Positions 56,898 through 64,000 of a stretch of 64,000 nucleotides of DNA are shown here, one piece after another. The position numbers and the translations under genes were made by a program. The DNA lies in contig CAJNBY010000008.1 of NCBI GenBank assembly GCA_905221125.1, positions 1 to 64,000 of the forward strand, in the 5' to 3' direction. The DNA comes from a bacterium (lineage in GTDB: Bacteria; Bacillota; Bacilli; Lactobacillales; Streptococcaceae). How positions within the stretch are numbered: position 1 is the first letter of the stretch; every line of letters begins with the position of its first letter. Under the pieces are notes generated by a model that saw only the letters and a program-made list of their open reading frames with translations, ran no database searches and was not told the origin of the DNA.

Positions 56898-57140
56898 TAT
56901 ACTCAATGAAAATCAAAGAGCAAACTAGGAAGCTAGCCACAGGCTGCTCAAAGCACTGCTTTGAGGTTGTAGATAAGACTGACGAAGTCAGCTCAAAACA
57001 CTGTTTTGAGGTTGCAGATAGAACTGACGAAGTCAGCTCAAAACACTGTTTTGAGGTTGCAGATAGAACTGACGAAGTCAGTAACATAACTACGGTAGGG
57101 CGACGCTGACGTGGTTTGAAGAGATTTTCGAAGAGTATTA
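56898..57140. repeat. BOX element
   Basis: It begins with boxC (TATACTCAATGAAAATCAAA), has two full and one partial 45-base boxB units (CTGACGAAGTCAGCTCAAAA-type) and ends in boxA (GGGCGACGCTGACGTGGTTT, TTCGAAGAGTATT). It is in the opposite orientation to the BOX at 14697-14893, with which it shares long near-identical stretches. It lies between rnc and tRNA-Arg. Confidence 0.93.
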
Positions 57141-57165
57141 GAGTCAAATTTGAGGCAGGATAAAT

Positions 57166-57192
57166 AAAAAAGCCCTATTTAAAGGCTTTTTT
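57166..57192 (-). terminator. Terminator of tRNA-Arg
   Basis: AAAAAAGCC and GGCTTTTTT pair around a 9-base loop just past the tRNA 3' end. Confidence 0.85.
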
Positions 57193-57204
57193 AGGATATT
57201 TACA

Positions 57205-57276
57205 TCCACCCTGAGGGAATCGAACCCCCATCTCAAGAACCGGAATCTTACGTGATATCCATTACACTAAGGGTGG
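57205..57276 (-). tRNA. tRNA-Arg, anticodon CCG
   Basis: The cloverleaf is complete on the minus strand: acceptor CCACCCT/AGGGTGG, D arm GTG...CAC, anticodon stem TAAGA/TCTTG with loop TTCCGGT (anticodon CCG), T arm GGGGG/CCCTC with TTCGATT, discriminator A. CCA is not encoded. It reads the rare codon CGG. Confidence 0.95.
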
Positions 57277-57287
57277 AAACTTGTTTT

Positions 57288-57316
57288 ATTATAACAGAAA
57301 TTTGCTCTAATAACAA
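57288..57316 (-). promoter_or_regulatory. Promoter of tRNA-Arg
   Basis: On the minus strand TTGTTA (57316-57311), 17 bases ending in TGT, and TATAAT (57293-57288); the start point falls about 5 bases before the mature tRNA. Confidence 0.75.
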
Positions 57317-57342
57317 GTTTTTTTCTGGCCATATAGCCCGTC

Positions 57343-58329
57343 TTAGTGGGAAGCATCCCCATTCCAGATAGAGTTTTTCACGATCACATAATCAACGTGT
57401 TTAAGATCAGCAACCTGACGTCCACCTGCATAAGAAATAGCACTTTGAAGGTCTTGTTCCATCTCGGTTAAAGTGTCTTGTAGATGACCTTTGGCAGGAA
57501 GCAAGATACGTTTGCCTTCCACATTTTTGTAAGCACCTTTTTGATATTGTGAAGCTGAACCATAGTACTCTTTGAACTGTTCACCATCAACTTCAATCGT
57601 TTTCCCTGGACTTTCGATGTGTCCTGCAAAGAGGGAACCAATCATAACCATGCTGGCACCGAAACGGATAGACTTGGCAATATCGCCGTGAGTACGAATT
57701 CCTCCATCAGCGATAATCGGTTTACGCGCAGCCTTGGCACACCAGCGGAGAGCAGCCAACTGCCATCCCCCTGTACCAAAACCAGTCTTAACCTTGGTGA
57801 TACAAACCTTACCAGGACCAATTCCGACCTTAGTAGCATCCGCACCAGCATTTTCCAATTCACGCACAGCTTCTGGTGTTCCCACATTTCCAGCAATAAC
57901 AAAAGTATCTGGTAATTCTTTCTTGATGTGTTGAATCATAGAAATCACGCTATCTGCATGACCATGAGCAATATCAATCGTGATGTATTCTGGAGCATCA
58001 GCCTTGAGCTGGCTAACGAAATCATACTCATAGTCCTTAACACCGACAGAGATAGAAGCAATGAGCCCTTGATCATGCATGCGCTTGATAAAAGGAATGC
58101 GTCCTGCTTCATCAAAACGGTGCATAATGTAGAAGTAACCACCTTTAGCTAGTTGCTCTGCTACATTTTCATCCAAAATCGTTTGCATATTAGCTGGCAC
58201 AACAGGTAGTTTAAAGGTGTGATTTCCTAGAGTGACGCTTGTATCCGCTTCTGCACGGCTTTTAATGACACATTTATTTGGAATCAATTGAATATCTTCG
58301 TAATCAAAAATTGGAAATTCATTTAACAT
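57343..58329 (-). CDS. guaC: GMP reductase
   Basis: This 328-residue IMPDH-family enzyme reduces GMP to IMP with NADPH, letting guanine nucleotides feed adenine nucleotides. The catalytic loop [20 protein letters not shown] contains Cys176, and [24 protein letters not shown] binds phosphate; there is no CBS domain pair, which separates it from IMP dehydrogenase. The ribosome-binding site is weak. It sits behind a perfect-consensus promoter and a structured leader. Confidence 0.94.
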   Translation of the reverse strand: MLNEFPIFDYEDIQLIPNKCVIKSRAEADTSVTLGNHTFKLPVVPANMQTILDENVAEQLAKGGYFYIMHRFDEAGRIPFIKRMHDQGLIASISVGVKDYEYDFVSQLKADAPEYITIDIAHGHADSVISMIQHIKKELPDTFVIAGNVGTPEAVRELENAGADATKVGIGPGKVCITKVKTGFGTGGWQLAALRWCAKAARKPIIADGGIRTHGDIAKSIRFGASMVMIGSLFAGHIESPGKTIEVDGEQFKEYYGSASQYQKGAYKNVEGKRILLPAKGHLQDTLTEMEQDLQSAISYAGGRQVADLKHVDYVIVKNSIWNGDASH

Positions 58330-58349
58330 ATCGATGTCTCGTTTCTTTT

Positions 58350-58381
58350 GTAATGACCTACCTATGCTCTCGCATCACTAC
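58350..58381 (-). promoter_or_regulatory. Structured element in the guaC leader
   Basis: On the minus strand GTAGTGA (58381-58375) pairs with TCATTAC (58356-58350, one G-U), enclosing a small TGC-GAGA-GCA hairpin with a GNRA tetraloop and an unpaired TAGGTAGG. It starts about 19 nt into the transcript. There is no U-run. The arrangement does not resemble the purine riboswitch. Confidence 0.5.
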
Positions 58382-58406
58382 GCCTTTTCCGACGTTTCCT
58401 TAATTC

Positions 58407-58435
58407 ATTATAAACTAAAGTACAGTTTTTGTCAA
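58407..58435 (-). promoter_or_regulatory. Promoter of guaC (full consensus)
   Basis: On the minus strand TTGACA (58435-58430) and TATAAT (58412-58407) are separated by exactly 17 bases; transcription starts near 58400, leaving a leader of about 70 nt. Confidence 0.85.
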
Positions 58436-58495
58436 ATAATTTTATGAATTAAAATATATTGTTCGGTTTTTCTTGTATAAATAACAAAAGAAAGA

Positions 58496-58515
58496 GGAGA
58501 GATTATTTTCTCTCC
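58496..58515 (-). terminator. Probable terminator after the Sua5-like gene
   Basis: On the minus strand GGAGAG and CTCTCC pair around an 8-base loop, followed by the pyrimidine-rich TCTTTCTTTTG. The U-tail is imperfect. Confidence 0.5.
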
Positions 58516-58529
58516 AGTTCTTCTCTATC

Positions 58530-59309
58530 CTAATAATACTCACCTTGACGGTAGTCCCATGAGTTAAAGGTATCTGACAGGTGCATCATGATTTTATCAA
58601 TGTCAAGTCCTTTACGGATCACAACTGGGGCTGGTGAAGTTGAACGTGCTCCTCCTTGTTCTGGAACCAATTTGCCGTCTTTATCAACCATAGAAACCAT
58701 CACACCTTGCTCGTAGCGTGTTTCAATCGTTTTGTCAGGTTGGATGGATGCCACGTAGTCGTCTGCCTCGATGACAAGGTCCACTGCTCCTTCGATACGT
58801 TCTCCGATACCTTCTACCTTACCGCGGTTTCCTTTTCCAGATGGGTTTGCTGATGAGGCATAAACCATTTTACCTTCTTCCCAAAGTTTGGCAGCTAATT
58901 GTTCACCAGCTTTCCCGAATTTGATAACAAAACAGCTAGTACCACGTACGTCAGTCATAAGTTCTTCACGGCCATCACCATACTCTTTGAGTTTTTCAAA
59001 TGCTTCTGGTTTCCAAGGAAGGATACAGCCAAGAAGAATGTCTTCGTCCCAATGTTTTTGGTAAAAGGCTTCAATTTCTGGGTTGAGTTGTGCTAAAGCG
59101 CGAAGCTCATCCATGCTACCGCAGAGAACAACACCTGGCTTGTTACGGTTACGTTCTTTGGCTGCGAACTTACGCTCAAGTCCTGCCTTGTCACTAGTCA
59201 TGATAATGTAACCAACTTTAGTAGGGCAAACGATACATCCGCCCTCACCTTTTAAAATGTCATAGCCTTCTTGTGAAAGTGTTCCGTTCCATTGAATGTG
59301 TTTTGTCAT
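58530..59309 (-). CDS. Sua5/YciO/YrdC-domain protein (threonylcarbamoyl-AMP synthase-like)
   Basis: This 259-residue YrdC-fold protein has GGCIVCPTKVGYIIMTSD near the N-terminus and MVYASSANPSGKGNRGKVEGIG, the motif family that binds ATP and tRNA-related ligands. True Sua5/TsaC makes threonylcarbamoyl-AMP for the t6A base of tRNA; this copy lies at the end of a leucine operon, 27 bases after leuD, so it may be a paralogue with another role rather than the housekeeping enzyme. Typical KR.KP.. residues of TsaC appear here as KERNRNKPGVVLC. Confidence 0.75.
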   Translation of the reverse strand: MTKHIQWNGTLSQEGYDILKGEGGCIVCPTKVGYIIMTSDKAGLERKFAAKERNRNKPGVVLCGSMDELRALAQLNPEIEAFYQKHWDEDILLGCILPWKPEAFEKLKEYGDGREELMTDVRGTSCFVIKFGKAGEQLAAKLWEEGKMVYASSANPSGKGNRGKVEGIGERIEGAVDLVIEADDYVASIQPDKTIETRYEQGVMVSMVDKDGKLVPEQGGARSTSPAPVVIRKGLDIDKIMMHLSDTFNSWDYRQGEYY

Positions 59310-59336
59310 AGTTCTATATTTCCTTTTCTATTTTTT

Positions 59337-59930
59337 CTAATCCTGCCAGTAGGCTGGTCGTTGTTTTTCATATGCAGCAATCAAGTCTTCATACTGCAAC
59401 GTAATACCGATATCATCCAAACCATTTAAGAGTTTATGTTTCCATTCGCTATCAATTTCGAAAGTGAATTCTCCAACTGGTGAGATGATTTTCTGTTGTT
59501 CCAAGTCCACAGTTACCTGATCGGTTGGTTTGAGTTGGGCTAGTTTCTCTCTAACCTCTCTAGGCTGAACAATAGGCAACATACCATTATTGAGTTCATT
59601 ATTGTAATGAATGTCACCGAAAGAACCTGCAATCACGACCTTAAAACCGTAGTCCGCTAGAGCCCAAGCTGCGTGTTCCCTCGAAGAACCTGCCCCAAAG
59701 TTATCCCCTGAGATAAGGATACTAGCTTTACGATATTCAGGTCGGTTAAAGACAAAATCAGGATCCTCAGTGTAGTTATCGTCCAGATAACGCCAAGCAT
59801 ACATGAGGTACTTACCAAAGCCTTTCTTATCAATTAACTTGAGAAACTGCTTGGGTAGGATTTGGTCAGTGTCGATGTTATCATTCATGAGAGGAACGGT
59901 CGTTCCTGTATAAACTGTAAATTTCTCCAT
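59337..59930 (-). CDS. leuD: 3-isopropylmalate dehydratase small subunit
   Basis: This 197-residue swivel-domain subunit of isopropylmalate isomerase has [23 protein letters not shown] at the N-terminus and the substrate loop [19 protein letters not shown]. With LeuC it isomerises 2- to 3-isopropylmalate. It starts 9 bases after leuC. Length and motifs are normal. Confidence 0.95.
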   Translation of the reverse strand: MEKFTVYTGTTVPLMNDNIDTDQILPKQFLKLIDKKGFGKYLMYAWRYLDDNYTEDPDFVFNRPEYRKASILISGDNFGAGSSREHAAWALADYGFKVVIAGSFGDIHYNNELNNGMLPIVQPREVREKLAQLKPTDQVTVDLEQQKIISPVGEFTFEIDSEWKHKLLNGLDDIGITLQYEDLIAAYEKQRPAYWQD

Positions 59931-59939
59931 ATCCTCTCC

Positions 59940-61322
59940 TTACTGGGCCTCTGGCATTTGCCGAACATCTACGAAGCGCCCTGCGATAGCTGCTGCAGCT
60001 GCCATGGCTGGACTGCAGAGATGGGTCTTAGCACCAAAACCTTGTCTGTCTTCAAAGTTGCGGTTGCTGGTTGAGGCGCAGTGGACACCATCAGGAACCT
60101 TGTCCGGATTCATCCCTAGGCACATTGAGCAACCTGGATCTCTCCACTCAAAGCCAGCATCTAGGAAAACTTTATCCAAGCCCAACTTCTCAGCAGCTCG
60201 TTTGACAGGACGAGAGCCTGGAACTACGATAGCCGTTAAGTTAGGAGCTATTTTCTTCCCTTTGACAAATCGAGCCGCCAGTTGCAAGTCACTGAGACGA
60301 GCATTGGTACAAGACCCGATAAAGATATAGCCTAATTCAATATCTGCTGGCTTTTGACCAGGTTCCAAGTCCATGTAATGATAAGCTCGTTCATCATTCA
60401 TATCCTTAATTTCTGGGAAACTACTGTCAAAGTCAACCCCCATAGCAGGATTTGTTCCCCAGGTTACCATAGGAGCTAAGTCTGAGACATCCATCTGGAT
60501 AACCTTATCGTAAACGGCATCATCATCACTGACAATTGTTTTCCAATCCGCCACAGCCTCTTCGAAATTCTCTGGAACACACTCGCGTCCCTTGAGATAA
60601 TCATAGGTGGTTTGATCTGGATTCATGATTCCCATCTTAGATCCAAACTCGATGGACATATTGCAGATGGTCATTCGCTCTTCCATGCTTAGTGCATCAA
60701 TCGCTTGCCCACGATATTCCACCACATAGCCAACACCACAGGCAACGCCGTACTTGGCAATTAAGGCAAGAATGTAATCCTTAGAATAAACTCCCTTTTG
60801 TGGAACTCCTGTAAATTCTACCAGCATTTTCTTGGGTTTGACCTGCCAGAGTGTCTGGGTAGCAAAGACATGCTCAACTTCACTGGTCCCAATTCCAAAG
60901 GCGATTGCTCCGAATGCTCCGTGAGTAGCTGTGTGGCTATCTCCACAGACGATGAATTTTCCTGGTTGAGTCCGTCCTGTTTCTGGCCCAACCATGTGAA
61001 CGATCCCCTGTTTTTCAGAACCGTGGGCTGCATGTTCAATCCCAAACTCCTCAACATTTTCAGCAAGCTTATCAATTTGCGCTTTAGAAATCACATCTCG
61101 AATATCGTAGATATTGACTGTCGGGACATTGTGGTCAAAGGTTCCAAATGTCAAGTCTGGTCGTCTCAATCTGCGACCTGCGTCTCGCAGTCCTTGAAAA
61201 GCTTGCGGGCTAGTCACCTCGTGGATATAATGCTGGTCCACATACATGAGTTGGGGTTGCCCCTCTTCTCCCGTGATGACATGACGGTCCCATAATTTAT
61301 CAAAAATCGATTTTCCTGCCAT
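59940..61322 (-). CDS. leuC: 3-isopropylmalate dehydratase large subunit
   Basis: This 460-residue aconitase-family subunit carries the 4Fe-4S cluster. The three cysteine ligands lie in [16 protein letters not shown] and [12 protein letters not shown], and [21 protein letters not shown] is the N-terminal signature. It works with LeuD in leucine synthesis. It begins 3 bases after the DUF1294 gene. Confidence 0.95.
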   Translation of the reverse strand: MAGKSIFDKLWDRHVITGEEGQPQLMYVDQHYIHEVTSPQAFQGLRDAGRRLRRPDLTFGTFDHNVPTVNIYDIRDVISKAQIDKLAENVEEFGIEHAAHGSEKQGIVHMVGPETGRTQPGKFIVCGDSHTATHGAFGAIAFGIGTSEVEHVFATQTLWQVKPKKMLVEFTGVPQKGVYSKDYILALIAKYGVACGVGYVVEYRGQAIDALSMEERMTICNMSIEFGSKMGIMNPDQTTYDYLKGRECVPENFEEAVADWKTIVSDDDAVYDKVIQMDVSDLAPMVTWGTNPAMGVDFDSSFPEIKDMNDERAYHYMDLEPGQKPADIELGYIFIGSCTNARLSDLQLAARFVKGKKIAPNLTAIVVPGSRPVKRAAEKLGLDKVFLDAGFEWRDPGCSMCLGMNPDKVPDGVHCASTSNRNFEDRQGFGAKTHLCSPAMAAAAAIAGRFVDVRQMPEAQ

Positions 61323-61325
61323 CCA

Positions 61326-61595
61326 TTACCTCCAAATAAAATATAAGGCTACTAGTGTAGTCACCATCCCGAGAAACCAAACTGTCTTAAAGTACCATTT
61401 TCTAGTCTTGTGATGAAAAATGATTCCTGCTAACCAGGCACCAAAACCACCACAAGTAAAGGCTAAAATGAGTAAGATTTTCTCTGGGATGCGCCAAGCT
61501 CTTCTCCTTGCCTTAGATTTGTCAATGCCATAAATCAAGAAAACCATGACATTCCAAATCAAAAGGACTAGAGTAATTTTTTCGTCTAACTTCAT
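61326..61595 (-). CDS. DUF1294 small membrane protein
   Basis: This 89-residue protein has three to four hydrophobic stretches (ITLVLLIWNVMVFLIYGIDK, ILLILAFTCGGFGAWLAGIIFHH, TVWFLGMVTTLVALYFIW) and the DUF1294 pattern RIPE..LL.LA...GG.GAWL.G..FHHKTRK..F. Its function is unknown. It is wedged between leuB (4-base overlap) and leuC (3-base gap), so it is translated as part of the leucine operon. Confidence 0.88.
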   Translation of the reverse strand: MKLDEKITLVLLIWNVMVFLIYGIDKSKARRRAWRIPEKILLILAFTCGGFGAWLAGIIFHHKTRKWYFKTVWFLGMVTTLVALYFIWR

Positions 61596-62629
61596 AACCT
61601 TGCAATAATGGCTTCTGTCATTTCCTTGGTCGAAGCCTGTCCACCTATATCTCTTGTTAAAACACCAGCCGCTAAACTTGCCTCAACAGCACGTTCGATA
61701 CGCTCCGCATCCTCATAACGTCCAAAGCTGTCTCTCAACATCATAGCAACAGATAATATCATGGAGATAGGATTAGCAATTCCTTGACCTGCAATATCAG
61801 GAGCTGAACCGTGAATGGGTTCATAGAGACTTGGACCCTTTTCAGAGTGACTGGCTGATGGCATAACCCCAAGTGTGCCAGATAGAACGCTTGATTCATC
61901 AGATAAGATATCTCCGAAAAGATTCTCCGTCACGATGACATCAAACTTAGCAGGATTGGTAATCATGAGCATGGCAGCTGAGTCTACCAACTGGTGTTCC
62001 AAGGTTACATCTGGGAAATCCTGCGCGACTTCCTCAGCCACTTTCCGCCAGAGTTTTGATGTCGCTAGAACATTTTGCTTATCGATACTGGTCACGATTT
62101 TTCTGCGATTTCTTGCAACTTCAAAGGCCTTACGAATAATCCGTTCTACTTCCTCATAGCTATAGTCGTTGATATCACGCGCTTTTCGCTCTTCAAGGAT
62201 ATGGTCCCCAAAGTAGATACCACCTGTCAACTCACGCACAACTACAAAATCTACACCAGCAATTCGTTCTGGTTTGAGTGGTGACAAATGTTTGAGACTA
62301 TCAAAGATTTTTACAGGCCGAATGTTAGCGTAAAGATTGAGTTCCTTACGGAGAGACAGCAGGCCTTGTTCAGGGCGAACCGCTGCTCCATCATACTGAG
62401 GACTACCGATAGCTGCTAGTAGGATAGCATCTGCTTCCCTACTTGCCTTGAGGGTTTCATCAGGTAAGGGATGCCCTGCAGCATCAATACCTGCACCTCC
62501 GAAGGGTCGTCTGTCAATCTCATAGTCAAAATCTGTTTTTTCAGCTAGAGCCTCCAGAACCTCTAAACCGGCCTCCATGATTTCTGGACCGATTCCGTCC
62601 CCTGCTAGAGCTACTATTTTCTTTGTCAT
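61592..62629 (-). CDS. leuB: 3-isopropylmalate dehydrogenase
   Basis: This 345-residue enzyme of the isocitrate/isopropylmalate dehydrogenase family oxidises 3-isopropylmalate with NAD to the leucine keto-acid precursor. GDGIGPEIM, the substrate arginine region NLYANIRPVKIF, TENLFGDILSDESSVLSGTLGVMPSAS and EPIHGSAPDIAGQGIANP are all present. It starts 11 bases after leuA. Confidence 0.96.
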   Translation of the reverse strand: MTKKIVALAGDGIGPEIMEAGLEVLEALAEKTDFDYEIDRRPFGGAGIDAAGHPLPDETLKASREADAILLAAIGSPQYDGAAVRPEQGLLSLRKELNLYANIRPVKIFDSLKHLSPLKPERIAGVDFVVVRELTGGIYFGDHILEERKARDINDYSYEEVERIIRKAFEVARNRRKIVTSIDKQNVLATSKLWRKVAEEVAQDFPDVTLEHQLVDSAAMLMITNPAKFDVIVTENLFGDILSDESSVLSGTLGVMPSASHSEKGPSLYEPIHGSAPDIAGQGIANPISMILSVAMMLRDSFGRYEDAERIERAVEASLAAGVLTRDIGGQASTKEMTEAIIARL

Positions 62630-62640
62630 AGCCTTCTCCT

Positions 62641-64000
62641 TTACACACTAGGCATGTCGCGATAGGAAACGCTACGTCCCATCTCACCAGCATTCTCTTT
62701 TTGAACAAAGGTGTTGGCATTGATATAGGCAATAGCCGAAGCCTTCAATACATCGAAATCAAGACCTGCTGCGTTAAAGATGGTTTCTGTATCTCTGTTT
62801 TCAACAGTAACCAAGACACGAGCTTGAGCATCAATTCCATCTGTTACCGCGTCAATAGTATAGGACACCAAGCGGACGGATTGGTTAAAGAACTTATCGA
62901 TAGCGTTAAAGATTGCTTCAACGGAACCTTGCCCTGTCGCATTAAATTCAACTTTCTCACCATCCATATTGGCTAGGCTAACGAGTGCTTCAATGTCATT
63001 GTCTGCATGAGTTTGAAGTTGCAAATCATCAAAGTGGAAGCCTTCTGGATTTTCAACCATGGTTCCAGCGACCAGAGCTCGAATATCTGCATCTGTGATT
63101 TCTTGCTTCTTATCGGCCAGAGCCTTGAACTTAGCAAAGAGCGGTTTGATATCTTCTTCTGTATAATCTAGGGCCAATTCTCTTAGTTTCTCAACAAAGG
63201 CATGGCGGCCAGACAATTTACCAAGCGGAAGACTATTACTCTTAACTCCAACCAATTCAGGGGTGATAATTTCATAAGTAAGAGGATTTTTAAGGACTCC
63301 GTCTTGGTGAATACCAGATTCGTGAGAAAAGGCATTACCACCAACCACAGCCTTGTTTTTAGGAACTGGAATACCAGAGAAGCGTGAAACCATTTCTGAC
63401 GTATTCATTGTTTCATCCAAAACAATATCACTAGTTGCTTGGAAGAAATCCTCACGAATCTTCAAAGCAACAGCTACTTCTTCAAGAGCAACATTACCTG
63501 CGCGTTCACCGATACCATTAATAGTTCCCTGGACACGTCCAGCACCGTGTTTAATTGCTGTCAAAGTATTTGCAGTTGCCATACCGAGATCATCATGACA
63601 GTGGACACCAAAGACAACTTTATGATCTGATTTAATATTTTCAGTCAAGTGATCAAAGATGCGTGCAAACTCTTCTGGCGTGGTGAATCCAACCGTGTCA
63701 GGGATATTGATATAAGACGCACCAGCATCAACCGCTGTTTGAACGACTTGTAATAGGAAATCCAACTCTGTTCTAGTCGCATCCTCTGGAGAGAATTCGA
63801 CCACTTCAAACTTAGAACGTGCATAAGAGACATGCTCCTTAATAGCTTCTAGAATCTCTTCCTTGCTCTTATTGAGCTTGTACTTGCGGTGAATCGGACT
63901 GGTAGCGATAAAGACATGAATCTGTGGATACTTGGCATCCTTAAGTGCCTCATAACAAGCATCAATATCAGATTTTACAGAACGAGCTAATCCTGTCACT
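62641..64000 (-). CDS. leuA: 2-isopropylmalate synthase (N-terminus outside window)
   Basis: The first enzyme of leucine synthesis, cut by the right edge: 453 codons are visible and roughly the first 65 residues are missing, judging by the usual 515-520. The catalytic TIM-barrel part shows FGVHCHDDLGMATAN (metal-binding HxH) and TINGIGERAGN, and the C-terminal regulatory domain that binds leucine begins about 125 residues before the end. The GTG at 63999 is an internal Val codon, not a start. Operon order: leuA-leuB-DUF1294-leuC-leuD. Confidence 0.95.
   Translation of the reverse strand, partial: VTGLARSVKSDIDACYEALKDAKYPQIHVFIATSPIHRKYKLNKSKEEILEAIKEHVSYARSKFEVVEFSPEDATRTELDFLLQVVQTAVDAGASYINIPDTVGFTTPEEFARIFDHLTENIKSDHKVVFGVHCHDDLGMATANTLTAIKHGAGRVQGTINGIGERAGNVALEEVAVALKIREDFFQATSDIVLDETMNTSEMVSRFSGIPVPKNKAVVGGNAFSHESGIHQDGVLKNPLTYEIITPELVGVKSNSLPLGKLSGRHAFVEKLRELALDYTEEDIKPLFAKFKALADKKQEITDADIRALVAGTMVENPEGFHFDDLQLQTHADNDIEALVSLANMDGEKVEFNATGQGSVEAIFNAIDKFFNQSVRLVSYTIDAVTDGIDAQARVLVTVENRDTETIFNAAGLDFDVLKASAIAYINANTFVQKENAGEMGRSVSYRDMPSV

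Noticed and set aside
57343-58435. Purine riboswitch before guaC
   Set aside because: The leader lacks the three-way junction core and loop-loop pairing of the purine aptamer; only a short local stem is present.
1-64000. CRISPR array, rRNA operon or prophage
   Set aside because: No regularly spaced direct repeats with unique spacers, no rRNA sequence, and no phage structural or integrase genes were seen on either strand.

Overview
The window is about 64 kb of chromosome from a Mitis-group Streptococcus (S. mitis / S. oralis / S. pseudopneumoniae type). The signs are two complete BOX repeats, a single-membrane-segment VicK/WalK kinase, a MutY without an iron-sulfur cluster, a YSIRK-type surface adhesin, and gene content and order that I recall from pneumococcus (vicRKX, relQ-nadK-rluD-pta, coaBC, niaX-niaR, mutX, uvrB, glnPQ, zwf, ftsY-smc-rnc, guaC). 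A ribose operon and a gene order different from the pneumococcal one I remember make S. pneumoniae itself less likely. No replication or mobilisation genes are seen.

Layout. 1-5.4 kb: most of a large YSIRK adhesin with MucBP-type repeats, reading leftwards off the window, with its promoter, a leader inverted repeat and a (TA)n tract. 5.8-8.1 kb: two tandem copies of an Rpn/PD-(D/E)XK nuclease gene plus the scrap of a third. 8.3-10.5 kb: phosphoglucomutase and a thioredoxin-like protein. 10.6-14.6 kb: vicX-vicK-vicR and mutY. 14.7-26.2 kb: behind a BOX element, pta-rluD-nadK-relQ, and divergently CYTH-prs-cysteine desulfurase-two small genes-rex-amidotransferase, then radC and pcrA. 26.4-28.1 kb: fhs.

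28.2-30.9 kb: an AT-rich two-gene cassette of unknown function with its own consensus promoter and palindromic operator, lying between fhs and coaB. One protein is a coiled-coil/glycine-rich membrane-insertion type. The other has a possible PD-(D/E)XK-like core and hydrophobic segments. This is my best candidate for an undescribed system (possibly defence or toxin). 31.0-34.0 kb: coenzyme A and niacin genes (coaB, coaC, an ECF S-component, niaX, niaR). 34.2-40.0 kb: a complete ribose operon (rbsR-K-D-A-C-B) inserted between niaR and mutX, leaving about 210 bp direct repeats of the niaR/mutX junction on both sides. 40.2-44.9 kb: mutX, an acetyltransferase, an oxidoreductase, uvrB, a CPBP protease. 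45.1-49.6 kb: fused glutamine-type ABC transporter, glnQ, zwf. 49.7-56.8 kb: rnc-smc-two HAD phosphatases-ftsY. 56.9-58.4 kb: second BOX, tRNA-Arg(CCG), guaC with a structured leader. 58.5-64 kb: a leucine operon (leuA cut by the right edge, leuB, a DUF1294 gene, leuC, leuD) followed by a Sua5/YrdC-domain gene.

Functional threads are one-carbon, purine and alarmone metabolism (fhs, prs, guaC, relQ), NAD supply and sensing (niaX, niaR, nadK, rex), coenzyme A synthesis, DNA repair (mutY, mutX, uvrB, pcrA), and sugar flow (pgm, zwf, pta, rbs). Family assignments come from motifs and remembered homologues; no search was run.
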